From Linyphia triangularis (taxonomy: Eukaryota > Arthropoda > Arachnida > Araneae > Linyphiidae), in assembly GCA_963978545.1 (NCBI GenBank), contig OZ021727.1:58292487-58356486 (forward strand): a stretch of 64,000 nucleotides of DNA. The letters are read 5' to 3'. The notes below the pieces were generated by a model, which worked only from the letters and a program-made list of their open reading frames with translations, was not told where the DNA came from and did not search any database. Positions within the stretch are counted from its first letter, which is position 1; each line of letters starts with the position of its first letter. The position numbers and the translations under genes are program-made. Below, one piece after another: positions 1 to 12,323 of this stretch.

Positions 1-900
1 TCCCTTCCAATTACCAAGAAAAACCCGACGAGACGATACCACGGAAACAAGCGTCCCTTCTCCAACAAACTAACACAGCCGTCCCAAACAAATGGACAAA
101 TACGTCATCTATTATTTTTAATAACAAGGTAAAAAGTCATCCAAAAAATAGGGAGAAAAAGTTCCAAAAAGGCGGTCCCTTTGTATTTATACGAAAGAAA
201 TAATGACGATTCTACATCTCTAATAGCGGGCATCGTTAGAGACCAAGGCGATTACGGCAGAGCATAATACTACAAGTTCAGACTTCGTAATAGGCAGCCG
301 GAGCTTTTAGCATTTTTCAGACTTGTTACCCTCAAAGAAATTCCCCTTTTCAATTTTAAGGACGGCCGAAAGTGCACGTCATCAAGTATCTGGAATGACT
401 CCATTTTACCAGAAGCGAGCATATATATTTGTTCGGAATTCATAAAACAGTTATCTTTCTGCGACTTCGTTTTACTGGTGAGCCCTCGAGGGGGTCTAGA
501 GCAGTACCAAAGTTTGATAATAATGATATTAATTTGCCTTCAGTTTTAAAGCCAGGATTTAGTGGGGGGAAAGGGGGTCTGCCAGTCTTGTTTGTAAGAT
601 TTAGTTATTAATTCTGTAGTTAGTGGGTATAGAGTTTCTGACAGTCAAGTTTGATAGTAAGTATAGATTTTATGTAAAAAAATAAAAAAGGAAGAGAATG
701 GATTCCTGCTAAATGTCTGAGGCTATGCTAATAGGGAGACTACATTGAAGTTATCGAGTCAATATTCAAGCTCTAGATCAGAAGTAACACTGTTCTCAAT
801 CACCAAGTTAAATTCAGCGCCCCCATGGCATCTTCTCAGTCGATATGCACGGAACAATTAGAATGCGCAATAGGAGTGCGCAGCTGCGGTAGTCTTAGTT
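1..900. other. Moderately GC-rich stretch without a recognisable gene
   Basis: Visibly less AT-rich than the DNA to its right. The longest open frame (429-611, +) is 60 codons and has no recognisable motif. A donor-like G|GTGAGC lies near 475-485 (+), but no acceptor-bounded exon could be built to the left of it. The stretch may be a conserved non-coding island or unique intronic DNA. Confidence 0.3.
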
Positions 901-948
901 ACATCGAGCTTTTGTCGACGTTCGTTGTTCTATCGTCTCCGATTGAGA

Positions 949-981
949 AAAGCAAACCTTTTGCTCTAAAAGGTTTGCTTT
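949..981. repeat. Perfect 14-bp hairpin
   Basis: The arm 949-962 (AAAGCAAACCTTTT) is exactly complementary to 968-981 (AAAAGGTTTGCTTT), with a 5-nt loop GCTCT. It lies just right of a GC-richer block. No flanking target duplication or tRNA boxes are visible, so origin and function are unknown. Confidence 0.7.
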
Positions 982-1010
982 AAAAAGCTTTTGCTGCTAA
1001 ACCTTTCGAG

Positions 1011-2430
1011 CGCTGTTAAAACCAATTTTACATTTGTTTCTGATATACTACATTGAAAAAACATGGCTTGACTCGAAAAAAAATTGATAAGGAAAATCGT
1101 GAATACAAGACAAAACGGACTGAATTGTATGTATTCAATCCAAACAACAACAAAAATGGACTACCGTCTTGTCTCATCTGTCATGATTTTTGTACCATAA
1201 AAATGTAGTTAAAAGAGCACATTTGCGTAAAGTGGTACTGCTTATATATATTTTGCGACTCTTTAAAATTTTTACGATATTGATAATTGAATATTTAGCT
1301 CTTAAGGCAAAAAAATTAGTCGACCCTTGCTCCAGATCTAGGACAATACAGAAGCTGTAGATCAATTGGAAATATAGAAATACTGAAAGACAAAGTAAGA
1401 AAAACAAAACATTGAAAGTATTTAAAAAAATATATAAACGCAGAAAATTTATAGCCAGCTTACAAAGAACCAATTAAGTAATAAGTGAAATTTAGAAAAT
1501 ATTCTTTTAAATATCTTGCAACAATATTGCGTTTGTTACGATTCAATCATCACAAAAATGTTTAGCATTGAAAATTAAATACATACCAAGCTATTAATCT
1601 ACATTCAAACAGCATAAAAATAAAATCCTTCTTTGGAAACAAGAACCCATAGATTCTATTTCCACTAGGATCTCAGACAAATGCCTAATGAATAGGGTCT
1701 TGGGTATAACATAAAGGCTAATTTAACATGAAATGTATCAATTGACTAAACCAAATTCAATTTAATGCTATCTATTTCATAAACGTTTTAGGTAATTTAA
1801 CTGTAACAACGTTAGGAAGATGTTCTTAACATGAATAAGAATATACTATTAGATACTTAAGAGATTTCTGAAGCCGATAAAATAACAGAATTAGTTCGTT
1901 GGCCATTTTATGAAGTACTTTCACAAGTAATAAATGTTATCTAAATGAATAGTTATAATAAAATGTGTTCTTACAAGCACCAGAAGACAGCTAATATTGA
2001 AATAATAAAAGATTGAACCGTGATTATTAGAAAATAGAGTTTGTTGTAAATCTTAAAATAAAAAATCATTTCGTTTGAAAACAATACTTTTTATTAAAAC
2101 ACAAGGGAGTCGGAGCAAAGATAAAAGCCTTAAAAAGTTAGAAGATAAGCAAGGTATTATCTGATAGACACAAAACGTTAAATTAAAACACACAATAGAA
2201 ATTTCTCAAAATGTAAACAAATTAAAAAACGGAAATGGAATGTATTAAAAAATTTCAATGATGGAACGTACGGAAACTAAAGGGGAAAAAAATCGAATAA
2301 TTAAACAAGTAATAATTCTAATTTGCGGTAACTTCGCTATAAGAATTTAAGTTTCTTATCTTCTCACTATATATCACAATACCGTTCAATGACTATAAAA
2401 AAAAGTCAAGAATTCTTAAAATAGACCCCT
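1011..2430. other. AT-rich gene-free DNA
   Basis: A/T-dominated sequence with scattered homopolymer runs. The only longer open frame (99 codons on minus, 1174-1473) is rich in Phe, Leu, Ile and Tyr, as expected from random AT-rich DNA. No transposon termini or splice-bounded coding were seen. Confidence 0.5.
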
Positions 2431-3350
2431 CCTCCCTCACCACTATAATATCAACTCTCAAGACGTAGAACCGATATTGACCTAAAACAAGAGCCAGAAA
2501 AATCCAATGTCACATGGTCCGTCTTTAATTAAATAATTCCGGAGACCCTACGCCACCGCATTTCAAACAGCAATCGGGTTTTTGCCTCCGCCATTCTCCA
2601 AAAGCAATACGTCCCGGGTCCAATAAATGCACTCCCAGACTCCCCGGCTAAATTAAACCATCTAGAAACAATTCTAGGGATCAGCAGAAACTAATATATA
2701 TACTCCTATATTACATTCTGGCCGCCCCATTCCTCTTCGCAGCCCCCCTACATTCAACCTTTTTCCTTAATATGGCGGAGAGCTGCCTGTTATTTGGATA
2801 TTTCTATTTACTGTCGACATGCAGCCAGCTGTTTCCATCGGCTGTCTTCCAACTGGTGATCGATTGCCAATAGCTTGACATCCAGTTATATTGCAGTCCC
2901 TTCTTTTCTCCGGACCCTCTTTTCCACCCCTATCAAAAGAAGGGTCCGGAGTTCCAGAACCTGGTCCAGATCATTTTCCGGTAGAGAAAAGGGTGTAGGA
3001 TATTAATCACTGGGGTCCCCCCTCAGGTGGGCATTCTTGACCACCCACTGAATCCCCAGACACAAAAAGATCGTGACCTTTGTCACCAAATTGGATGGTG
3101 GGAATTCAAGATTACAGCTCGTTATCAAGAGTTTGGAGGTGGGAAAACGCTGGTTTTCAGGAATAATGAGAACATTCCTCGCTAATGGTATGGAATAAAA
3201 AGACGCAAGCGTGTGATTATTTTGGCGTTTGGGACCTTGGGGAAGATGGGACGACAATGAGCGGTTTAGTTATGGTGTAAATCGAAATAGTCAAGGGTGC
3301 CTCAATCCAGAGAAGACGGTTTACATATGTATTTTTCTCTGTAGGACTAG
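2430..3350. other. GC-richer island, no gene recognised
   Basis: Base composition rises sharply relative to both flanks and the sequence is non-repetitive. It contains a local inverted repeat around 2905-2955 (CCGGACCCTCTTTT against AGAAGGGTCCGG). Open frames up to 84 codons exist but no protein family is recognisable. It resembles the other GC-richer islands listed later in the window. Confidence 0.35.
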
Positions 3351-3851
3351 GGATCCAGTTTTCCATGCTACTTAGTGGAGAAAGAACTAAAAGAAAGATA
3401 TTTAAACGGAGAAGGTCAGGTTATCACCACAAATTTTTAAAAAATATGAAAGCATGATTTACCATTGCGATGAACTCTAAATCATACATTTGAACTACGA
3501 TATAAAAAACAGAGGCAGATATGCTATTTTAAAAATAAGATTGCTAAACTTTTATTTTTAGTAATAAAGTCTTAATAAAAAAGTATTAAGAACCGATAAC
3601 AACCCCGCAATCTGCAAGAAACGACTTATGGAGAGAAAAAAAGTACTTTTTCTTTAAATTTCGTAAATTGACCTCCAATATTGTGGTAAGATTCACAAAC
3701 GTTTTAGTCCAAAGAAAAAAACGTCCGATCCCGATAAATGATTACTAAAGTAATCTTCAATAATAAAGCAAACTTAAACCTCCTGATGTACATAATCTAT
3801 ACATAAACGCCTGCAGTCGGCCAATCACGAGTCCATTACCCGTAGGGTCAA

Positions 3852-4040
3852 GGTGGGGGGGGGGGGGGACATTGACATGCAGTGGACATTGTGGGTGGCG
3901 GAAATTGATTGATGAGGATGCTGTGGTAGAATGCTTCATTGGCACGAAGCTGATTACAGCGTTTGCATGCTGGGATGGCCAAATTCGAAGATCTATTTCC
4001 AAGTGGTCTTTCCCCCCCCCCCCCCTCTTTTTTTTTTTGA
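3852..4040. repeat. Paired G-tract and C-tract in inverted arrangement
   Basis: A run of about 13 G near 3855-3868 faces a run of about 14 C near 4012-4025, roughly 150 bp apart, the latter followed by a T tract. The G and C runs are complementary and could fold back. The G run could also form multi-strand structures. Three overlapping open frames of 81-87 codons here are best read as by-products of the local composition. Confidence 0.5.
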
Positions 4041-4296
4041 GGCAGGATGACTTTTGTACTCCAACTTCGAAGACTTACCCTTGGAATGAGGAACTTGCCC
4101 AAGTGAGGAAAAAGAATATTATTTGTATTTTCTAGTGTTATCCAACGAATATATTTGAGCAGTGCAATTGTTTTTATCTTTACGCTTTCAATTAATCAGA
4201 AATCGAGTTTGAAATCAAAGCAAAAGCTACGTGACCAAAAAACGCATAAAAAACCTTGACGTTGTTACGCATAGATTCCGTCGAAAATCTGAGGAA

Positions 4297-4329
4297 GAAC
4301 CTGGTCTAAAACAGGTTTTAGACTGGTTC
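4297..4329. repeat. Imperfect hairpin
   Basis: GAACCTGGTCTAAAA at the left pairs with TTTTAGACTGGTTC at the right with a one-base bulge and a short loop. A palindromic CRE-type octamer (TGACGTCA) follows at 4343-4350. Confidence 0.5.
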
Positions 4330-4342
4330 ATCATCTGCGCGT

Positions 4343-4350
4343 TGACGTCA
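4343..4350. promoter_or_regulatory. CRE-like octamer TGACGTCA
   Basis: Exact match to the full palindromic cAMP-response element bound by CREB/ATF bZIP factors. There is no adjacent gene start that I can support, so regulatory use is inference only. Confidence 0.25.
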
Positions 4351-4399
4351 CAGGCAAAAGTAGCTTTTTCCCGCCAAATCGCAAAGTGAAAAACTAAAT

Positions 4400-6330
4400 A
4401 TTTTTTTATCTATCCGAGCTCAAATTTTTGAAAGAATGGTATTATTTTTCATGATTTTTTTCTTTACTTTTAGTTAAAAATAAAACCAAAAAACGTGAAA
4501 GTTCCTCTAACACTTCCTCTCTCAAAGGAAGATACTCCTTCAGGCCCCTCCTACATAACTTTTCAAACGATTTCTTTCAATGCTCAAATAAAATACATAA
4601 AACAGTGATATATATAGATTAGCAAATTAAATGAATTTTTATTTAGAATAGTTCATTTATTTATTATTTAAAGAAGGGAAACTATATCTAGTTCTGACGT
4701 ATTATACAACAGTTTTGCTCCAAAGTTTGGAACTGGAACTAATTTCAAATATGTAGCATAGTCTAAACTTAGTCAATCTCAACTACTCACAATGAAAATT
4801 CAACTTTCCTGCAACAGTTCTACTCCAAGCTGGACTTTTTATGCAATTGTTTTTTGCTGCCACATTTTTCACTTTTCTTTTTATTATACAATGAAAGTTC
4901 CTTAGTACTTATACGCAATTTTTAAATTTTGAATACAAAACACTTTCTAAAATTCGAAAATTAGGGAATTGGACATGAACGGTACTTTTTTCCATCCCAC
5001 TTACTGCTGCCTCAAGAAAGGCGGAACTAACTCTTTTACCATTAGTAGTGTAGAAAATTTGCGAAACCACAGTTATTGTGCTGTAGATTTATTTTTTTAC
5101 AAATAGTAATCTTTTCTGACTGTGCCATCATTTTCTTACTACAGAGGGTCAGATTGCAACAATGTCGCATAGATCTTCGGGGAGTTCAGAGTTGTAAAAA
5201 ATCCATCCAAAAAACTAATTGTCGCGTTATTTCTTATATACTCCTATGATTTTGCGGCTATGTTTTCTAGATACTGTTTGCAAAATAAAATTTCAAAATG
5301 AATTATATTTATGCGACATAACCTAAATTTAAGCTCATTGATATCAAAGTCTAAAGAAATGTGATGACATGAGAACTTGCAAGCCAAACTTGATAGAACG
5401 ACACAAAATTATACTTGACAAATATTAAATTTTTCCAGAAATTTTAGAAACTAACTAATGTGAATGGAGAATAGAATGAAAGAATTTTCCATAACAATTA
5501 TTAGTTTTCTAGATCGATAACCTTGATAATGGCCAAATACACGAAAATTATGAATTTAGCTAATTAGAAAATATTTTTATGGCTGTACCAAAAAAGCCAC
5601 TACCTCGAAAGATAACAAAAATTGCTCAATCAATATCCAAGATTATTATTATTATTTCAAGATTTTTAATATTTTTTCGAAAAATGAGTTTACGAAATTA
5701 AAGATCAGGTACACAGCAATGTTTAAACTTTAAACAATAAAAAAATTGGATTATAACTCGGACTAATATGAGAAAAGAAAATAATGCGACCAAAATTGAA
5801 TTTTGCTTCATCACAAACCCAAGATCGAAAATTGAAACCTTAGATAATTAAAAACAGAATTGAACTGTACAAGCCTCGATTGCTTTCAGTAAAATATTTC
5901 GGGATTGGGAGAACTATAATCAATATGTAATCTCTTGTTTTCGGCGATTGAAACAAAACATTAAAAGGCAGTTCAATCTAAGTACATTTATTTCAAAAGA
6001 AATATAAGGAAAGTAAAACAGGTTTTCTTTCATCTGGCCCAGATACAATGCTTGCTATTTTGCTCAAACCAAAAGCAATGCAGACCAGCTATTTTGTAAG
6101 ACGACAAATAAAATCTTATTCTTTATTGTATGATCAGTAGGCAAATTGAACATTTTAACTTTTACGAAGCGCAGATATAACGAATCACTTAACTGTTCAA
6201 TTTTAAGTTTCCACAAATTTTTCAAAAGGAGAGAAACTTTCTGTTTACAGGCTTTTTGCGACTATTTATTTACTTATTTCATCATTTGACTTTTCTTTTT
6301 CTATAACTTAGAGCATGAATGTATGTGTGT
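4400..6330. other. AT-rich gene-free DNA
   Basis: No open frame of note, no transposon ends and no tandem array beyond short A/T runs were seen. Confidence 0.5.
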
Positions 6331-6359
6331 AGGCGCGTATTTCCTTTTAAGGAAAACAC

Positions 6360-6474
6360 TTAGGCTTTTTTCAGGGGAACGGCTGCAACAAAAAAAAAAG
6401 GAGCAAAAAACCCCAAGTCTTAACAGCCGTTGCTCTTTCTCTGATGCCATTTTGAAGAAGCCTAAAAATGTATT
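6360..6474. repeat. Short foldback with unequal arms
   Basis: The left arm (about 6360-6385, TTAGGCTT... GGCTG) is the inverse complement of the right arm (about 6424-6474, CAGCCGTTGC... AAGCCTAA), but the left arm lacks about 20 bp present on the right. This is consistent with a decayed palindromic MITE. No target duplication could be assigned. Confidence 0.4.
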
Positions 6475-6669
6475 TCCAAGTAGCGCTCCATTTTAAAACT
6501 TCGGCAGGAAGAATATTCTTTAACTGCTACTTTAACTCCAAAGACAGCAGCGCCACTCAGCGTTGTTTTTAGAAAACATTTTTTCGAGGTTTTTTATTAT
6601 TTATTTTATTATATCGTCTGCTTTTAACGGCGGCCGATGAAAGAGAACGCCAAAAAGGGAACAAAGAAC

Positions 6670-6690
6670 AAAATGGCGGATGCAAGTAAA
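6670..6690 (+). promoter_or_regulatory. YY1-like motif / possible initiation site (AAAATGGCGGATG)
   Basis: AAAATGGCGG matches the YY1 consensus AANATGGCGG. It is also an ATG in good context (Met-Ala-Asp-Ala) that runs at once into a weak donor-like A|GTAAAA. It sits at the edge of a GC-richer block (6480-6760). Either a promoter-proximal YY1 site or a minimal first coding exon would fit, and neither is proven. Confidence 0.25.
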
Positions 6691-7535
6691 ACTAAAAACA
6701 ACGAACGAGAATAGACAAACAGTTTTTAAAAGTCCTGCCGGAGTTCGGTAAGTGCAATTGAAGTGCAAAAATGGGCTTTTAATATTTTACGTATAAATCT
6801 CCATTAAGCTTTTATTTCTCAAGGCTGGAAAAGACTCCGCAAAAAGGACATCGAAGTTTTTTTTTTATCCCCCCCCCCCCCCTTTTCTTCCCACACTTAA
6901 CGAAACTGATGTCTCGTAACAAGATAATTGCACGAAAAAGGAGAAAAAATTATATTTAATGATGTCACAACTAAGAAAGAAAAAAATGTCGCTTTGATGA
7001 AAGAAGAACGTTTTTTCCCCACAGATTAAATTTTAATCGCAAATTATGCGTGTCAGGGATTTTTTTCGAACTCTTCCCCTAACTCCAATAATGTCAAATT
7101 GTCCCAACATTTTTGTCAAGGATGATTTCAAAAATTGGATTTGGAGTCTTTAATGTCAACTTTTAAGTGAAAAAAAAAAGCAAATTCAACTAGCTTTGCA
7201 TTTAAGTGTCCTTTTGGAGTTATCGTAAGAAACATTTTAGGACTTTTTAACAAAAGGTTAAATAGACAGTAGATTGATTCGTAATAAATTCCGAATAGCT
7301 TCCTAAAAAAATAGACACTTGAAATTTAATTTTGGGTATTAACTGTTACTAGGCCATAAGTGTCCACAAATATTTATATTGGATTTTACTTTACTCAACT
7401 GTACATAAAAATTGCTCTGGATCGTAATATTGTTCAACTTATTGATACGCACTCGCGCAACAACAATAACAGTAGTTGAACAAGAATTCCTAATCATACT
7501 TGGAACTACCATTAGGTAAAAAAAAATAAAAAAGG

Positions 7536-7882
7536 TTTGTTTCCTGTAACATGGACAAAAACATCAGGGTAGGTAGTAATGAGGTTTTTTTTTTTTTTTT
7601 TAAATATTTTTAACAAATAACAAAAATAAATATTATTGGAATATTAATGTGCAAGTTTTAAAATTGATCAGTGATGTAAAATACTTGGGTATATTTATTT
7701 TTGTGGGTCAATATCACAGGTATATACCCTGGTATTTACTAAAATTGGGTATTTATAATTTTCCTTCAGGTTAAACTGCTCATTACGCGATAATCGATTA
7801 ATTGCTTTAACGAACGTTTTTTATATAATTGAATTTTTTTTAAAGTCGAAATTTTAGGGTAGGTAGAGTTACAGGAAACAAA
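7536..7882. mobile_element. Putative MITE with 15-bp terminal inverted repeats
   Basis: TTTGTTTCCTGTAAC at 7536-7550 is perfectly inverted as GTTACAGGAAACAAA at 7868-7882. The decamer GGGTAGGTAG occurs near both ends. The interior is AT-rich and non-coding. No clear target-site duplication is visible, so the superfamily is undetermined. Confidence 0.4.
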
Positions 7883-8668
7883 TTATTTCTTTTATCTTTG
7901 GCCTCATATAGCAAACCTCACAGATATAATTTTTTCATCTACGAATGTACATATCTTTTTATAATTAGTGTTGTAAAAATTATTTTATTAGATAATTTAA
8001 CTCATGTCAACTAAAAGTAAGAAATAGAAATTTTGATGATTAACATCTTCCAAATATCACCTATTTAACTGCAGTTCATAAGCATCTTTAGAGGATTAAC
8101 TATTTCACCGTCACAACAGTCATTATATTTTAATATTATATAAAGTTGATTCTATATTCGAAAATAATAAAAAATATAAGTGATTTGTTTTCCTGAATGG
8201 CCAGTTACTTTGAATTGCCATGACGTAAAAATAACACAAACAGCCAAACTTTGTTCATTTTTATAGGTTTATTGGTATAAGAAATTAAATTGGCTGCATC
8301 TCAAACACAAGAATCTTCTGTACATAACAGTTTCAAATCAATCTCACTTTCAGTTTACGGAATATTTTTTTTAAAAAGTACCAAGAGTATCGCCTAGCTT
8401 CAAGGGTTTGGAGTAGCAAACAGTAAAAAAAATTGGTGCAGCATAAATTTATTTTAAAGCGGAAAACGGATTATTTACAGCAGTCAACTGATCGGAACTG
8501 AACAATGACAGTCGAATTTTGAAGGAAAAAAAGAAAAAGAAAAACTATTTTACAGAACGTTTGAAAAAAATTCAAAACAAGTTTATTATATTTGTCTTTT
8601 CTAATTTAGAAAACAATGTAAAACATCAAAATTGTTAAACGGAGGCAGTTTTTGAGGAAGAGTTGTAA

Positions 8669-9213
8669 ATAGGGTGTTTTGGATTACCTCTAAAAAGAAA
8701 TAGTGAATCCGAGCAGTTTGCAGCAAGGGCAACATTTTTCGTAATACCTGAAGAACTATGAAGAGGGAAAAAAGAACTGAAGGAAATTAAGTTCTTTCAG
8801 ACGTACTCGGACCTAAATCCAGAGATTAGACTGAATTATCCAGAAAAAATCCTCCAAGCCCATTTTAAAAAAGAGGATGCTATGGTAAAATTCATTCCTA
8901 TGTTGACAGACAATTACTGGCTTGACAGGAATAATTTGAAGATAGTCAGAAGAAGACGTTTGCTCGGTAAAAACTTAGCATAAAAAAAAAGTAGTTGCTA
9001 TGGTGCGTATCATTTTCAAACATCCAGACGGTTTATCGTTCTCAGAAGTCGCTCCAGGCAATAAAAAAAATAACTGCTAATAGAGAAAATAATAAAATTC
9101 GTCTTCTGCTCAGACCTGTTGATAGAAAAGGAGTCGCACGCTCGAATGATGTTTCTGCGTTATCCACTCGAAAAGAAGAAATCGGTCGATATGCCATCTC
9201 GCCCACATGTTGA
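8669..9213 (+). pseudogene. Decayed coding fragment, family not recognised
   Basis: Reading + from 8669 gives a protein-like run with a single TGA near 8759. It then stays open for about 70 codons to a TAA near 8981, with segments such as 'SESEQFAARATFFVIPEEL' before the stop and 'LNPEIRLNYPEKILQAHF' after it. A further 72-codon open frame follows at 8995-9213 in another frame. The amino-acid make-up is richer in charged residues than chance AT-rich frames nearby. It could be a relic of a transposon protein or of a host gene. Confidence 0.3.
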
Positions 9214-9819
9214 ACTGAAGAAGAAAACCACGTTTTATTTTGGGATTTAGTTCGAAATGTAGCATAGTCACACCGAGGAAAAGATCCTTACATATTGTAT
9301 TGGATGCACAACTAATTGTTAATTTGGCAATTCATTAAAAAAGGTTAAAGGGGTTGATGGGGAAATTGATTGGCCCAAAGCGTAGATGTAGATGCGTTTT
9401 TTGAAATAAATCTGGTGCAAAAAATCCTGCTCTACAGCATTTATTTATTCATGAGGATGTTAGTAGTCTATTTATACACAAAGAAACTAAACATGAACAT
9501 TTTTTTGAATAAACTCGATATTAAGTGCTAACCCATAGGTCATAAAAGTCAAATCATATATCAAAGTAATTTAAGTAACTGGATATGCAAATGTTATATA
9601 GACTAAAAATGGATACTTTGTACTAAATTCTCATTTCCATACAATTTTATCTTTAATACATAAACAGTAAATTTTTCTTTATCCATTTAAGAGAAATATT
9701 TATTTTTATCTGCCCATATAACCTAAGCAATATTTGTCGTCGTACATAACCTACTAAACTATTGTTTCAAAACCTTTACCATACACAACAATGAGCCGCG
9801 CTTATTAACAAAATTTGAA

Positions 9820-10315
9820 GTTTTTTTGTTTTTTTTTAACTTCGATGTTTTGTGTGTATGTATGTGTGGTTGGCTGTGTATGTCGATGATGGACAAACCT
9901 GCGGAGGCCTAATTAACCCCTTGCCGTCATCCAGTCGGACTGAAACTTGGCAAATAGATTTGATGTCGATGACAATGTATTCTATAAAATTTTGAGGGCT
10001 GTCACTGCCACTAAAATGTCTTTTTTAAGGAATACTAATAAACCAACTTGCCGTCATCCAATCAAACTGAAATAGCACTTAACCGATCATTGAAGAAACT
10101 CTTTCCTGTTGCCAAAATTGTATTAATCAATAAACAATAAAAATTGTTTCAATCAGAATGAATAAAAGATATTTGGATGTGAATGCATAAATTCATATCC
10201 GTTTCTAGTGAATAAGTTTTAAAAAGTAGTTTACCGTATATTTTAGAACCAAGCACATGCTGACAACAGAATCGGCGCTGTATTAACGAATATAAAAATT
10301 GTCAATGCATATAAA
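9820..10315 (+). repeat. Interspersed repeat, copy A
   Basis: This block matches, in inverted orientation, the block at 26935-27435. Shared landmarks include a GT-rich start (TTCGATGTTTTGTGTGTATG), 'CTTGCCGTCATCCA', 'GATGTCGATGACAATG', 'TGTTGCCAAAA' and an end near 'CAATGCATATAAA'. No long open frame is present. The GT-rich beginning recalls termini of arthropod rolling-circle elements, but no diagnostic Helitron ends were found. Confidence 0.6.
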
Positions 10316-11537
10316 GGATTTATATTAAAAATTTGTTTTTATGAGTTATATTATTACCTATTAACATTTAAAAAGAATCGTTAATATCTGTCGGAATATT
10401 GATTTATAACAGGAATTAAAAGATTTTTAACAGGCTTTAAAAAACTTTTTAAAATGCAATAAAACAAAACAAAAAACATTTATTTCGCCTTAAAACTATG
10501 TAAATCATTTTTTGTTGTTAAACCTCGTAAAAAGTTTATGTTGTAAGCAGATATTATTACCGAAAAAATGCAAAATCCACGGGATAAAGACAGACCATCC
10601 GTCTTAAAAATTTATCTCTAAAACAAAATCTTAGCAACACTTGTCTTAAATATTGACAAAAAAAAAGTTTCGTATGTTTTGAAGCAATATTTTAACAGAT
10701 AAAGTAAGACGGGCGTTATATCAATGGGGAAAGAAAAACTAAAAACCACTCTTAAAGAAATAACTGAACTGGAATAAACACTTACAGAATTAATATATAT
10801 ATTGGGCTACCATCCATATTTATGCCTACTTGCTTACTTAACGTACTGCATACGCTGGTTTATATCAACATTTTAGTACAAAATACATCCAGGGTCAACG
10901 ACGTATCGATACTCGACCTTTATTTAATGTTCCTAGTTCAAATGTTTCTTATTTAAATCATGTAACTCTTAATATTGTTACGTCTCAGCGCAGTTTAACC
11001 CTTATGTCGTTCCTTCACCATAAAAAAATCCAGTACAGCCAACTTATTTATATAAAACAAGTGTGAAGCAGTTCGAGCAAATTTAAAACATACCCAGCTA
11101 TGTTTCTAAATTTTTTTAAATTTGATTGTGAACTCAATGTCCGGGAATAAAAATGATGTACAAGAAGTTCTCAGAAGTCCAACTACGTGGAATTAACGAA
11201 GCGAAACCATGTTTGGAATTTATTGAACGGTTGTTTTAGATTTCTTAAAATAAACATGCACTGCCCTCCAATAACAGTTTAGAAGACATAACTCAGTTTT
11301 ACTTCGATCGACTATACATTCCCCTAGAAAAATGTAGGGTATGACCACAATTGATACGACCTTCCTCGACTTTGACATAAGTCATACATTTCATTTTTCT
11401 ACTATATTTAAATAGAAGGCAATAGCTGCTGTTCCCACATAAAAGACTTTTTTAATACTGTACCATGAGCGTTTCATTAACAATATCGCTCACCAAGTAC
11501 TGATCCATTAATATTGGTCTCTCTGGACAAAAATGTG

Positions 11538-11879
11538 TCAGTTTATAGAAATTCTGATTCTACTGTCGCAGCACTCTCTCAAACAATCTCTCTTGATTTC
11601 TTTTTCCGCAATTCTGCGGTCACAGAACAGCATGATTGCTGTTACATCAACAGCATACAATTTGAACAGAACAACAATGATGAAAACCACAAACAAGTCG
11701 CGATCTACCTTCCTTATACCAAGGGGATAGACCACAAAAGTTCTGGAGTGAAGGAACACTTGAGAGTTTAATGAAAATTGTGAAACAACATACCCATTGC
11801 TATTGCCATAGAACAGTGTTGATAGGATTTTGCTTTTTGGAACTAAAAGGGGTTCTATATAAGCGTCGACTTTAAACAT
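11538..11879 (-). CDS. Hypothetical 113-codon open frame with one membrane-like segment
   Basis: The frame contains a strongly hydrophobic stretch ('LFVVFIIVVLFKLYAVDVTA', about residues 67-86) followed by a basic/acidic tail. The opposite strand is open for 85 codons over the same DNA, and a 113-codon frame is only borderline improbable by chance at this composition. A fragment of a multi-pass receptor is one idea. Chance is an equally good explanation. Confidence 0.2.
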   Translation of the reverse strand: MFKVDAYIEPLLVPKSKILSTLFYGNSNGYVVSQFSLNSQVFLHSRTFVVYPLGIRKVDRDLFVVFIIVVLFKLYAVDVTAIMLFCDRRIAEKEIKRDCLRECCDSRIRISIN

Positions 11880-12066
11880 TGTACAAGGCAGAAGTGGGAT
11901 CAGAATTTCTTTTGAGATAAGTGTTTAACTCCCACTGATACTGAATGAGATAAGGACGAAGGCATGACCCACAATGCAGTGCCCAACGTATTCCCCGGAC
12001 CTTAACATCAATAACTTTTAAATCCATTAATTGGTTATTTTGTCCACTCTCAACACTTTCTTACAG

Positions 12067-12246
12067 CCGAGAAGAACAAGAAATATCAGTCATTGTTTCT
12101 GAAGCGTTGAAAGGAAAGCTGACTGAAAGGAAGAATAAACATTGTGAAGACTGTGTTAAAGTCGTAAGAGACGAGATCATATTCCATATCAAAACTTGCT
12201 TAATTTGCATGAAAACTCGATATCCTGAATGCACCAATGCTTTAAG
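12067..12246 (+). CDS. Candidate internal coding exon, cysteine-rich (gene unknown)
   Basis: A pyrimidine-rich tract and consensus acceptor (TTTCTTACAG, ending 12066) are followed by a 180-nt open block ending in AAG|GTGTAT at 12246/12247. Reading from 12068 gives 59 complete codons plus two bases, so both flanking introns would be phase 2 (a symmetric exon). The product starts 'REEQEISVIVSEALKGKL' and has two CxxC pairs (HCEDC and CLIC) and a sixth-type lone Cys (YPEC). Its charged, cysteine-patterned composition differs from chance frames nearby. I do not recognise the family; a small secreted or metal-binding domain would fit. No partner exon was identified with confidence. Confidence 0.4.
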
Positions 12247-12288
12247 GTGTATGTATACCCTACAATTCACGAAAATCGATCAGAATAT

Positions 12289-12291
<3 letters not shown>

Positions 12292-12321
<30 letters not shown>
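12292..12321. repeat. Poly(T) tract, about 30 nt
   Basis: Uninterrupted T run just downstream of the candidate exon. It could be the reverse of a retroposon poly(A) tail, but no retroposon body is recognisable beside it. Confidence 0.8.
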
Positions 12322-12323
<2 letters not shown>

